Under the pieces are notes generated by a model that saw only the letters and a program-made list of their open reading frames with translations, was not told where the DNA came from and ran no database searches. Both the position numbers and the translations under genes were made by a program. A stretch of 64,000 nt of DNA from Mesorhizobium sp. LSHC420B00 (lineage in GTDB: Bacteria; Pseudomonadota; Alphaproteobacteria; Rhizobiales; Rhizobiaceae). This document shows positions 27,234 to 34,720 of this stretch, piece by piece (positions within the stretch are counted from its first letter, which is position 1; each line of letters starts with the position of its first letter). The stretch covers positions 537,842-601,841 of the forward strand of contig NZ_AYVY01000001.1 in assembly GCF_000503055.1 (NCBI RefSeq), given 5' to 3'.

Positions 27234-27256
27234 GTTCAATTTTCTGCAGGTCGGGA

Positions 27257-27484
27257 TCAGTGACCCCAGATGCCCTGGCCATATTCATCGTTGGGAACAA
27301 TCGGCTTGCGTACGGTTTTCGGCACCCCGATATCGTTGCTCATTTTTTTGATCGAGGATGTATACACGTTGTCAGACGCAGTCGCAGGCTGCTGGGCTCC
27401 GTTTGATCCATAGTGGTCGCTTCCGGCAATGGCGCTTCCTGCTGTAATAACAAGCGCGGCGGCAGCAAGGGCTGTCATTTTCAT
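27257..27484 (-). CDS. DUF680-type small secreted protein
   Basis: This 75-residue protein has a Sec signal peptide (MKMTALAAAALVITAGSAIA), a mature start GSDHYGSN and a C-terminal YGQGIWGH. This is the pattern of DUF680, a family found mainly in Mesorhizobium, often in many copies per genome, with unknown function. The chosen ATG has GGAG about eight bases upstream; a longer N-terminus is possible but would push the signal peptide inward. It is a useful taxonomic marker for this window. Confidence 0.8.
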   Translation of the reverse strand: MKMTALAAAALVITAGSAIAGSDHYGSNGAQQPATASDNVYTSSIKKMSNDIGVPKTVRKPIVPNDEYGQGIWGH

Positions 27485-27800
27485 TTTGGTAACTCCATTG
27501 GTAGCTTGGATGGTATTCACCCACGCAAATATAAATGCCGTGACGCAGCGACACGATCAGACGGTCCAGCTGTTTGACCCATACGAAGGCATTGGGCGAT
27601 GCAGGCCGAAGGCCAGGGACTATGTCGTTGACGAGAGAAGGCTTTGCCGCCGTGTCGATCCGGCCGGCTCACCAATGCTCAACGGATCGACAGCTCTCTG
27701 GCCGCGCGCCTCAGTGTCTATTCCGGCGCCTGCCGACAATGCACACCCGGCATAGATACCTCAATCGTGCTCCGGGGCACCTGATCTCCCTGGTGACCTA
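27485..27800. other. Intergenic region, nothing recognised
   Basis: These bases separate the minus-strand DUF680-type gene from element B. They must contain the promoter of the DUF680-type gene. I see no gene or known motif. Confidence 0.45.
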
Positions 27801-27872
27801 CCCTGCACCTTGGCATTGTATGACAGACCCTTCCGCACAATAGGCTGGCGGGCCACGTCGGCGCATTCTCCT
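27801..27872 (+). promoter_or_regulatory. Conserved upstream element B (shared with 24372-24443)
   Basis: This is the second copy of the element upstream of the chloroperoxidase-like gene. It ends 37 bases before the start of a second, unrelated alpha/beta hydrolase, which fits a promoter. The core is CCCTGCACCTTGGCATTGTA then TGACAGACCCTTCCG and CACAATAGG. Confidence 0.55.
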
Positions 27873-27909
27873 GAGCATTGGTCACCACAGGCCACACGGG
27901 AGAAAGCAA

Positions 27910-28701
27910 ATGCGAAACATAACTCGAGTCCTGGCGCTCACTGCGGCGCTTGCCGCGTCGGGCGGCGGGATGGCGCAGGCCGCGAATTCTCAGCCCAAGC
28001 CGACGATCGTACTGGTGCACGGCGCCTTCGCGGAATCGTCGAGTTGGGACGCAGTCATCACGAAACTCAGCAAAGACGGTTATGTAGCGATAGCCGCAGC
28101 CAATCCGCTCCGCAGCGTTGCCAGCGATGCGAAAGCAGTCTCAGCCATCGTCCGGTCGGTTTCCGGGCCGGTCGTGCTGGTGGGGCATTCCTACGGCGGG
28201 CCTGTCATCACCGAGGCCGCCAATGGCAATCCCAATGTGAAGGCCTTGGTCTACGTGGCGGGATTCGCGCCGGATACCGGCGAATCGAGCCTTACATTGT
28301 CCAGCATGTTTCCCGGCAGCACCTTGGGTAGCGCGCTTGCTCCAGTCGCGTTGCCGGACGGCGGACAAGACCTCTTCATCCAGCCGGCCAAGTTCCGCGC
28401 CCAGTTCGCCGCCGACGTTCCGGAAGAGCAGACCTTGCTGATGGCTGCCACTCAACGCCCTGTTGCGCAGGCAGCTCTGGCTGAAGCCTCGGGCGTCGCC
28501 TCATGGAAGACGCTGCCGTCCTACATGATCTACGGCTCAGATGACCGGAACATCCCGGCAGCCGTCATGAGTTTCATGGCCAAGCGTGCGCACGCGGTAA
28601 AGACCGTCGTCATCGAGGGCGCGTCCCACGCGCTCATGGTCTCGCATCCCGACGAGGTCACGTCACTCATCGAGGATGCTGCTGCATCGGTCAGTCAGTA
28701 G
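27910..28701 (+). CDS. Secreted alpha/beta hydrolase (RsbQ/MenH-like esterase type)
   Basis: This is a 263-residue protein with a Sec signal peptide (MRNITRVLALTAALAASGGG ending near AQA). The mature part has LVHGAFAESSSWD, nucleophile elbow GHSYGGPVIT, an acid in IYGSDDRNIP and the His in GASHALM. Close relatives are annotated as alpha/beta hydrolases of unknown substrate in soil bacteria. Expected to act in the periplasm. GGGAGAAAGCAA precedes the ATG. It shares its upstream element with the hydrolase at 24729, suggesting a common stimulus. Confidence 0.9.
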   Translation: MRNITRVLALTAALAASGGGMAQAANSQPKPTIVLVHGAFAESSSWDAVITKLSKDGYVAIAAANPLRSVASDAKAVSAIVRSVSGPVVLVGHSYGGPVITEAANGNPNVKALVYVAGFAPDTGESSLTLSSMFPGSTLGSALAPVALPDGGQDLFIQPAKFRAQFAADVPEEQTLLMAATQRPVAQAALAEASGVASWKTLPSYMIYGSDDRNIPAAVMSFMAKRAHAVKTVVIEGASHALMVSHPDEVTSLIEDAAASVSQ

Positions 28702-28767
28702 CAGGCCGGAAACGCCCAGCATCCGATCGAGCAACGAAAATAGACACGCAACACCAGGAGACTAGAC

Positions 28768-29526
28768 ATGAAGATCGTCGTCATAGGCGGAACCGGGCTG
28801 ATCGGTTCAAAGACCGTGGAGAGACTGCGAAACAAAGGACACGACGTGCTTGCGGCGTCGCCGAATTCGGGCGTCAACACCGTTACGGGAGAGGGTCTGG
28901 CCGCCGCGCTTTCCGGTGCGCAGGTCGTCGTCGACCTCGCGAACTCGCCGTCGTTCGAGGAAAAGGTTGCCCTGGAGTTCTTCGAGGCATCCGGGCGTAA
29001 TCTCTTTGCCGCCGAAACGGCTGCCGGTGTCCGTCATCACGTGGCGCTGTCGGTCGTCGGTACCGACCGGCTGCAGGGCATGGGCTATTTCCGCGGCAAG
29101 TTGCTTCAGGAAAAGCTGATCAGGGAGTCCGGAATTCCCTACACGATCGTTCACGCCACGCAGTTCTTCGAATTCACCGCCGCCATCGCAAACACGGGCG
29201 CTGTCGGAGATACCATTCATATGTCACCGGCCTACTTCCAACCCATGGCGGCTGATAATGTTGCCGATGCGATGGCGGACGTCGCGCTTGCCGCGCCGTT
29301 GAACGGCATGATCGAAATTGCCGGCCCGGAGCGCGTTCGCATGAGCGAACTTGTCGAGCGCTTCCTGAAGGCCACCAACGACCCGCGCAAAGTCGTCCCG
29401 GATCCCGGCGCGCTCTACTACGGCCAGGTGGCAATCGACGATCGAACGCTGGTGCCCGGCGAGAATGCGCGCATCGGCGCCGTGCGTTTCGATGATTGGC
29501 TCAGCCGATACACACCACCGAAGTAA
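28768..29526 (+). CDS. NmrA-like atypical SDR (NAD(P)-binding)
   Basis: The 252-residue protein has an N-terminal Rossmann fold (IVVIGGTGLIGS) and no classical YxxxK, as in atypical/NmrA-like SDRs. HHVALSVVGTDRL and the later FRGKLLQEKLIRESGIPYTI are the typical core strands of the family. Such proteins serve as redox sensors or reductases. AGGAGA lies upstream of the ATG. It is probably co-transcribed with the cupin gene 49 bases downstream. Confidence 0.88.
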   Translation: MKIVVIGGTGLIGSKTVERLRNKGHDVLAASPNSGVNTVTGEGLAAALSGAQVVVDLANSPSFEEKVALEFFEASGRNLFAAETAAGVRHHVALSVVGTDRLQGMGYFRGKLLQEKLIRESGIPYTIVHATQFFEFTAAIANTGAVGDTIHMSPAYFQPMAADNVADAMADVALAAPLNGMIEIAGPERVRMSELVERFLKATNDPRKVVPDPGALYYGQVAIDDRTLVPGENARIGAVRFDDWLSRYTPPK

Positions 29527-29575
29527 GCAATCATCGGATAGGCCCACCATTCGCATTACAACAAGGAGACCAGAC

Positions 29576-29977
29576 ATGATCAAAACACTTCTCTGCGCCG
29601 CGCTCACCGCCGCTTCCGTCACCGCAGCAATGGCCAAAGACGCCGCCAGCGTGAAGCTTGTCTACGACCAGGCCCTTCCAAACGTGCCTGGCAAGAGCAT
29701 GAAAGCCGTGCTCGTCGAGTACGCGCCGGGGGGTACGTCGCCGGCCCATACCCATCCCAAATCCGCGTTCATCTATGCCACGGTCCTGGAGGGGACGATC
29801 CGAAGCCAGGTCAACGATGGGCCGGTGAAGACTTATCGCGCCGGCGAGAGTTTCTCGGAATTCCCGGGCGACCGTCATGCCGTCAGCGAAAACGCCAGCA
29901 ACACGGAAGGCGCTCGTCTGCTTGCTATTTTCGTCGTCGACACCAGCGAAAAGGAACTGACGACGAACGCGAAATGA
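29576..29977 (+). CDS. Secreted cupin-domain protein
   Basis: This 133-residue protein has a signal peptide (MIKTLLCAALTAASVTAAMA) and one cupin_2 domain. The metal-binding motif is HTHPKSAF-Y with the trailing Glu in LEGTIR and His in GDRHAVSE. The ligand is unknown. The ATG at 29576 has AAGGAGA upstream; longer starts lack one and would bury the signal peptide. Confidence 0.88.
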   Translation: MIKTLLCAALTAASVTAAMAKDAASVKLVYDQALPNVPGKSMKAVLVEYAPGGTSPAHTHPKSAFIYATVLEGTIRSQVNDGPVKTYRAGESFSEFPGDRHAVSENASNTEGARLLAIFVVDTSEKELTTNAK

Positions 29978-30028
29978 AATCGTGGCCCCCCGGACCATCG
30001 GGGCGTATGCGAAGGGACGGTCAGTGAC

Positions 30029-30676
30029 ATGAATTCGATCGCCAGCCGCACACTTGCGGGGATTTCGGTCCCCGATACACCGCTTGTTGGCCGGGCGATC
30101 GAACATGCCCGCCAGCGATGTGAACCTTACTTGTTCAACCACGTAGTCCGATCCTGGCTTTTCGCGGCCCGGATCGGACAGATTCAGAATATCCAGCACG
30201 ACGCGGAGGTTGTTGCCGTTGCAACCCTGTTGCATGACGTCACGCTCAATGAGGACTTCGCCGGGCCGCGCCGTTTCGAAGTGGAAGGCGCCGATCTTGC
30301 CCGCACCTTCGTTCGGGAAGGCGGCTTCGACGAGCGGCGCGCCCAATTGATCTGGGACAGCATCGCCCTCAACTCGACGCCGTCGATCGGCCTCTACAAG
30401 GAGGCTGAGGTGGCGCTTTGCACAGCTGGCATCTGCCTCGATGTCGTCGGCTTGCAATACAGCCTCGTTTCGTCAGCCGAGATTGCAAAGATCATCGGTG
30501 AGTTTCCACGCCTCCAAATGAAGCGACGGATGGCCCGATGCTTTTGCCATATCGCCGAGGTCAGGCCGGAAACCACCTACGACAACTTTGCCCGGGACTT
30601 CGGCGAGCGCTTTGTTTCCGGCTACAAGGCGACTTCGGCAGTTGATCTTGTGATGAACGCTCCCTTCGAAGAGTGA
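30029..30676 (+). CDS. HD-domain protein (cyanamide hydratase-like)
   Basis: This is a 215-residue HD-domain metal phosphohydrolase-fold protein. The HD pair lies in TLLHDVTLN, with upstream HVVRSWLFA giving the first His. The overall pattern resembles cyanamide hydratase/Ddi2-type HD proteins, but the substrate is not certain. It stands alone between the cupin and AhpD-like genes. Confidence 0.82.
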   Translation: MNSIASRTLAGISVPDTPLVGRAIEHARQRCEPYLFNHVVRSWLFAARIGQIQNIQHDAEVVAVATLLHDVTLNEDFAGPRRFEVEGADLARTFVREGGFDERRAQLIWDSIALNSTPSIGLYKEAEVALCTAGICLDVVGLQYSLVSSAEIAKIIGEFPRLQMKRRMARCFCHIAEVRPETTYDNFARDFGERFVSGYKATSAVDLVMNAPFEE

Positions 30677-30946
30677 GCGCAGTTTCGATCCAGGTTCTAT
30701 CGACACCGGTCGGTTCAGCCTCGCCCTTCAAGTGACCCAAACGCCGCGCACCTGTCGCATGCCTGCGGCAAAGCGAATTGCCGAGGGCAGCGTTCAGGGT
30801 GCCAATTTCCACCGCTTCCTATACTTCGGTTTAGGCGCCCCAAACCGATCGAATGGCAATACATATCATCGGCACGATAGCAACAGTTTGGCTCACCGGT
30901 CATCCTTACGCTGCAATGGATTGCAAACACCTCAAGGAGATAAGTA

Positions 30947-31468
30947 ATGAATATTGCAGCGTCACCGGTCGCTCCGAAAGGAAAAGCCGTCGCCCAACGC
31001 GCGAGTTATGCGGAGCAGTCGCCGGAACTTCTGAAGAAATTTATTGAATTTCTTGGTGCGACGCGAGAGGGGTCGATCGAAGAACCGATCCGCGACCTTG
31101 TTGCCGTCCGAGCCGCGCAACTGAACGGGTGCACCTTCTGCCTTGATATGCACGTCAAACAGGCGAAGATTCATGGCGAGCGCGAACTGCGCCTTTACCA
31201 CCTGGCAGCCTGGCGGGATTCGACCCTGTTCGTTCCTCGCGAGCGTGCAGCCTTGGCATGGACGGAAGTCTTGACCAAGCTGCCCGAGCAGGGTGTCCCG
31301 GACGAGGTCTATGATCGGGTCAGGTCGCAGCTTTCCGAGAAGGAAATCTCCGATCTGACCTTCGTCGTCATGGCGGTCAATTCTTGGAACCGTCTGAACA
31401 TCGGCTTCAAACCGGTCCCGGGCTCGGGGGATGCGAAGTTTGGCCCGAGCAAAGCAGCGCTAAGCTAA
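30947..31468 (+). CDS. Carboxymuconolactone decarboxylase/AhpD-family protein
   Basis: This 173-residue alpha-helical protein has the AhpD-type redox site GCTFCLDMH (CxxC plus His). The rest, including RELRLYHLAAWRDSTLF and ERAALAWTEVLT, matches the peroxidase-related branch rather than true carboxymuconolactone decarboxylase. A role in peroxide or nitrosative detoxification is likely. RBS AAGGAGAT precedes the ATG. Confidence 0.9.
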   Translation: MNIAASPVAPKGKAVAQRASYAEQSPELLKKFIEFLGATREGSIEEPIRDLVAVRAAQLNGCTFCLDMHVKQAKIHGERELRLYHLAAWRDSTLFVPRERAALAWTEVLTKLPEQGVPDEVYDRVRSQLSEKEISDLTFVVMAVNSWNRLNIGFKPVPGSGDAKFGPSKAALS

Positions 31469-31606
31469 TCTTTGGAATGGGTCAGAATGGCGCTTGTTTT
31501 CGCGCCATTCTGACCGGCCAGGCAAAGGCGCCGACCTCGGCGACCAAACCCTGGAACCGATCCCAGCCTCCCGGCCGCGGCCGCGAGGCGCTCTCAGGAG
31601 GGCGTC

Positions 31607-32044
31607 ATGCGCATTGACAGTCTGCATCCAGTAATATCGGCCCGTCTCATGGTGATCGACGTCGACGCTCCACTCCGCAGTGCAGCACTCTCGCTTTCCA
31701 GGCCCGCAATAGGCCTGGTCGTGGTGTGCCACGGCAGTGGGGAGGCGGCAGGCGTGCTGAGCAAGTCCGACCTTGTCCGCCATCTAGCGAATTCAGGGCC
31801 AACAGAAGCGCCGATTGCGGCATTGATGAGCCGGTCCATCGTGTCCTGTGGTCCCGATGATGATCTTCATTCAGTCTGGCAGACCATGGCCGCGCAAGGC
31901 CTGCAGAATGTGCCGGTGCTCGGGGCTGACTCGAAACCGCTAGGCGTCCTCGATATCCGTGATGCGATGAAGGCGCTCTTCAAACAAGAGGAACTGCAGG
32001 AACGGCTGCTTGCCAACTACATCAGCGGGGTCGGCTATCAATAG
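31607..32044 (+). CDS. CBS-domain protein
   Basis: This 145-residue protein consists of two CBS motifs (about residues 5-62 and 72-130; VLSKSDLVRHL and LGVLDIRDAMKALF). Stand-alone CBS pairs bind adenine nucleotides and regulate partner proteins. The RBS CAGGAGGG is strong. It is followed by an AT-rich stretch and a minimal histidine kinase, with no clear partner in the operon. Confidence 0.9.
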   Translation: MRIDSLHPVISARLMVIDVDAPLRSAALSLSRPAIGLVVVCHGSGEAAGVLSKSDLVRHLANSGPTEAPIAALMSRSIVSCGPDDDLHSVWQTMAAQGLQNVPVLGADSKPLGVLDIRDAMKALFKQEELQERLLANYISGVGYQ

Positions 32045-32172
32045 ATCATGGTCTCGCGTTTGGATATATAGAAGTATATATCGGAGTCTTCTTAGATACA
32101 ATGGATAATAAATACCATAAATTATAGTGTATTGAAGCAAATAGGTGTCGGCTGAGCCAACGGGGTAATGAA
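32045..32172. promoter_or_regulatory. AT-rich intergenic stretch upstream of histidine kinase
   Basis: This stretch is visibly AT-rich in a GC-rich window (GGATATATAGAAGTATATAT, then AATAAATACCATAAATTATA). It contains several TATA-like hexamers and is the most probable promoter region for the kinase. It may also mark a foreign insert boundary. Confidence 0.45.
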
Positions 32173-32907
32173 ATGTTTCGTCCGGACATAAAAGAAGATG
32201 TCTTCGACAGCCCATCCGATGGTCCTGGAAGTGGTATGTCCGTGCAAATGTCGACGGCCGGCATCGTCCATGACCTGGGCAATCTCATTCAGGTCGCCTC
32301 GTCGGCGTTGAACCACCTGGCCCGCGATCCGAGCATCCAAGCGGCTCCGGCGCTTGGGCCTGTAGTTGCCGGCGCCAAAACGGCTTTGGAACGGGCTGGT
32401 GGCCTTGTCCGGCAAACCATCAGCCTGGCCCGAGAGAGCCCCGCGGAAATCGAATACACAAACGTAGGTGCTTGCCTGGCTGAGATCGAAACCCTCGTGC
32501 GGAGCGCCTTGGATGCCAATTTCGGTCTTGAGCTTCGGGTTGGATCGGACCTGCCTTTGGTGAGATGCGATCGCCTTGGATTGCAAAATGCGGTTCTGAA
32601 TCTTCTGTTCAACGCGCGCGATGCAATGCCTGACGGCGGCTTCATCTCGATCGATGCCGGCTTGGCCTCTGAAAGCTCTACCGCCGGTCAGGTAGATATC
32701 CGTGTCGCGGACAGCGGTATCGGGATGACCAGCGAGACGATGGTCTGCGCCTTCGATCCGTTCTTCACCACCAAAAGCGAAGGCCTCGGCGGCGTCGGTT
32801 TGCCGATGGTGAAGCGCTTTGCCGAGCAGTCAGGCGGAAGCATCGATATTCAGAGCACACTTGGGGCAGGCACGACCGTCACTCTGCGGTTGCCTGCGGT
32901 GCGATAG
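32173..32907 (+). CDS. Minimal histidine kinase without input domain
   Basis: The 244-residue protein has only a dimerisation/phosphoacceptor region (MSTAGIVHDLGNLIQVASSA, with the His in HDLGN) and a HATPase domain with NLLFNARDAM, DSGIGM, FDPFFTTK and GLGGVGLPMV. There is no membrane helix and no sensor domain, so it must take signals from a partner protein. No response regulator is adjacent. It may feed the orphan regulators at 22942 or 23321, but that is only a guess. Confidence 0.88.
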   Translation: MFRPDIKEDVFDSPSDGPGSGMSVQMSTAGIVHDLGNLIQVASSALNHLARDPSIQAAPALGPVVAGAKTALERAGGLVRQTISLARESPAEIEYTNVGACLAEIETLVRSALDANFGLELRVGSDLPLVRCDRLGLQNAVLNLLFNARDAMPDGGFISIDAGLASESSTAGQVDIRVADSGIGMTSETMVCAFDPFFTTKSEGLGGVGLPMVKRFAEQSGGSIDIQSTLGAGTTVTLRLPAVR

Positions 32908-32961
32908 CGGCCGGCCAATCTCCCTCCGGTGACAAACGTGACATACAATCGAGAGATAAAG

Positions 32962-33243
32962 ATGGATGCACAAGTCGTTGAAAACGTCGAACAGGACCGT
33001 TTCGAGCTGCCGATCGCCGGCGATATGTTTGCGGCGGCCTACTATCGGCTCGAGGGCGGGAAGGTCGCGCTGATACACACCGAAGTCCCGTCGGAATTTT
33101 CCGGACAAGGGATCGCGTCGCGATTGGCGCAGGGCACCTTCGAGCTGCTCCGCAAAACCGGCCGTAAAGCGATCTTGAAATGTCCCTTCATGAGCCGCTT
33201 TTTCGCCAAGCACCCGGACTATGCAGATGTCCTCGACGGCTAG
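32962..33243 (+). CDS. YjdJ-type GNAT-fold acetyltransferase
   Basis: This 93-residue protein of the small GNAT branch (Yjdj/GCN5-related) has IHTEVPSEFSGQGIASRL as the acetyl-CoA loop and CPFMSRFFAKHPDYADVL at the C-terminus. The ATG at 32962 follows GAGAGATAAAG. Function unknown beyond the fold. Confidence 0.88.
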   Translation: MDAQVVENVEQDRFELPIAGDMFAAAYYRLEGGKVALIHTEVPSEFSGQGIASRLAQGTFELLRKTGRKAILKCPFMSRFFAKHPDYADVLDG

Positions 33244-33284
33244 TCAGGGCACGAATGTTGAGGGTTTCCCAGGGATCTATCCTA

Positions 33285-33716
33285 ATGCACGACGAGTATG
33301 ATTTGCAGAGGTTCGTCAGCGCACAGGATCCGGTCTACGACGACGCGCTGGCTATTCTCCGTCAAGGAATGATGTGCACTCCCTATATGGAGTTCATCTT
33401 CCCAAGGTTGGCCACCAGGCGAAGCGGTACTGCGCCTGAGCCATATTCAATCACATCGCTCGACGAAGCCAGCGCTTATCTCTCATTTCCGATCCTAGGA
33501 GGCCGTTATCGGGAATGTGTTGGCACCCTGCAGCGGCTCTCCGGCCTAAGCGCTCGCGCTGTCTTCGGTGAGGTTGATGCGAAGAAGTTGCACGCGTCCC
33601 TCACGCTGTTTTCCGAAGCAAGCAACGACGAGTTCCTGCTCGAGACAATCTTCGACGTCTGGTTCGACGGTTTGCTCGACGAGGAAACGATGAACGATCT
33701 CTACTTGATATCGTAG
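33285..33716 (+). CDS. DUF1810-family protein
   Basis: This 143-residue protein matches the DUF1810 pattern: YDLQRFVSAQDPVYDDALAI, MEFIFPRLA, SITSLDEASAYLSFPILGGR and a final AKKLHASLTLFSEA. The family is widespread but without known function. The start is the ATG at 33285; the longer upstream extension overlaps the GNAT gene and is rejected. Confidence 0.85.
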   Translation: MHDEYDLQRFVSAQDPVYDDALAILRQGMMCTPYMEFIFPRLATRRSGTAPEPYSITSLDEASAYLSFPILGGRYRECVGTLQRLSGLSARAVFGEVDAKKLHASLTLFSEASNDEFLLETIFDVWFDGLLDEETMNDLYLIS

Positions 33717-33782
33717 TGGTCTGCCTACGCCACCGGCGTAAAGCTGTCGCGGCGCTGAGGTCACCATCCGCTGCCTTATCCC

Positions 33783-34694
33783 TCACACGCTGCGATCTGG
33801 CAGAGGCATGAACTCGTGGTCTCCCGGCACGCCGGAGAAGCGGCGTTCGCGCCAATCCGCCTTTGCCTGCTCGATCCGTTCGGCTGAAGAGGAGACGAAG
33901 TTCCAATAGATATGACGTGGCTCGGAAAAGGGCTCGCCTCCTATCAGCATCAGCCTCGCCGCATGGAAGGCAGGCGCCTGGAGCACAATCTCAGCGCCGG
34001 GCGCCAGAGCTATCAATTCGGCCTCATGAAACGTCCCGAACTGGCCGACAATTCCAACCTCACCGGCGACGATGTAGATTGCACGCTCACGGTGTTCGGG
34101 TTTCACCTGGTATCGCGCACCGCTCGTGAGCACAATTTCGGCATAGACCATGTCGGAGAACGTCCTTACCGGCGAGACCAACCCGTCGGACGCGCCGGCG
34201 ATCAACGTAAGCTCGACGCCGTCGGCACAGATCCTGGGTATTTCGGGAGCGCCAAAATGTGCGACGTCGGCGGCAATTTCTTCATAGCGGGAGGGGAGGG
34301 CGATCCAAGCCTGAGCGCCGAAGAGATTGCTTCCCGACGCCCGGACTTCCGGTGGCGTGCGCTCGGAATGGACGATGCCCGACCCGGCCGTCATCCAGTT
34401 GACCTCGCCAGGACGGATGGTCTGCACTTTACCGAAATTGTCGCGGTGGACGATCTCGCCGTCGATCAGGTAGGTCACGGCCGCAACGCCGATATGCGGA
34501 TGCGGTCCCATATCGAAACCGTGACCTGCGTCGAATATAGCGGGGCCGAAATGGTCGAACAGGATGAAGGGCCCGATCATCAGGCGATTCGAGGAGGGCA
34601 ATACGCGCCTTATCTTCAGTCCGTCGGCAAAATCACGGATAGCCGGCTGGATGATTGTATCGATGCCTGTGATATCGCTTTGGCGGATGGTCAT
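33783..34694 (-). CDS. Pirin-family bicupin protein
   Basis: This is a 303-residue pirin. The metal site of the N-terminal cupin is visible as GPHPHIGVAAVTY, then HRDNFG and GSGIVHSERTP (two His in HPH, later His and Glu). Bacterial pirins act as quercetinases or as redox-linked regulators. It is the last gene of a minus-strand run with the cyclic-nucleotide-gated channel, 26 bases downstream of it. Confidence 0.93.
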   Translation of the reverse strand: MTIRQSDITGIDTIIQPAIRDFADGLKIRRVLPSSNRLMIGPFILFDHFGPAIFDAGHGFDMGPHPHIGVAAVTYLIDGEIVHRDNFGKVQTIRPGEVNWMTAGSGIVHSERTPPEVRASGSNLFGAQAWIALPSRYEEIAADVAHFGAPEIPRICADGVELTLIAGASDGLVSPVRTFSDMVYAEIVLTSGARYQVKPEHRERAIYIVAGEVGIVGQFGTFHEAELIALAPGAEIVLQAPAFHAARLMLIGGEPFSEPRHIYWNFVSSSAERIEQAKADWRERRFSGVPGDHEFMPLPDRSV

Positions 34695-34720
34695 GGATCT
34701 CTGTCCTTCTGCATGCCTTG

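Larger units (their letters stand above)
27074..27235 (-). pseudogene. C-terminal remnant of an HlyD/EmrA-family adaptor
   Basis: Read on the minus strand this gives VTLVLPPYRQYGSVEVRLS, then ANPLPGRLVPGLSAPVEID and a stop. NPLPGRLVPGLSA is identical over 13 residues to the C-terminus of the EmrA-like protein at 13214, and the flanking residues are also similar. A stop lies directly upstream and there is no start, so only the tail of the gene is left. The two hairpins at 27188-27233 lie inside it. Confidence 0.65.

Noticed and set aside
27041..27406. 121-residue forward frame in the gap after the SDR gene
   Set aside because: It is antisense to the HlyD/EmrA remnant and the DUF680-type gene, both of which have clear family signatures.
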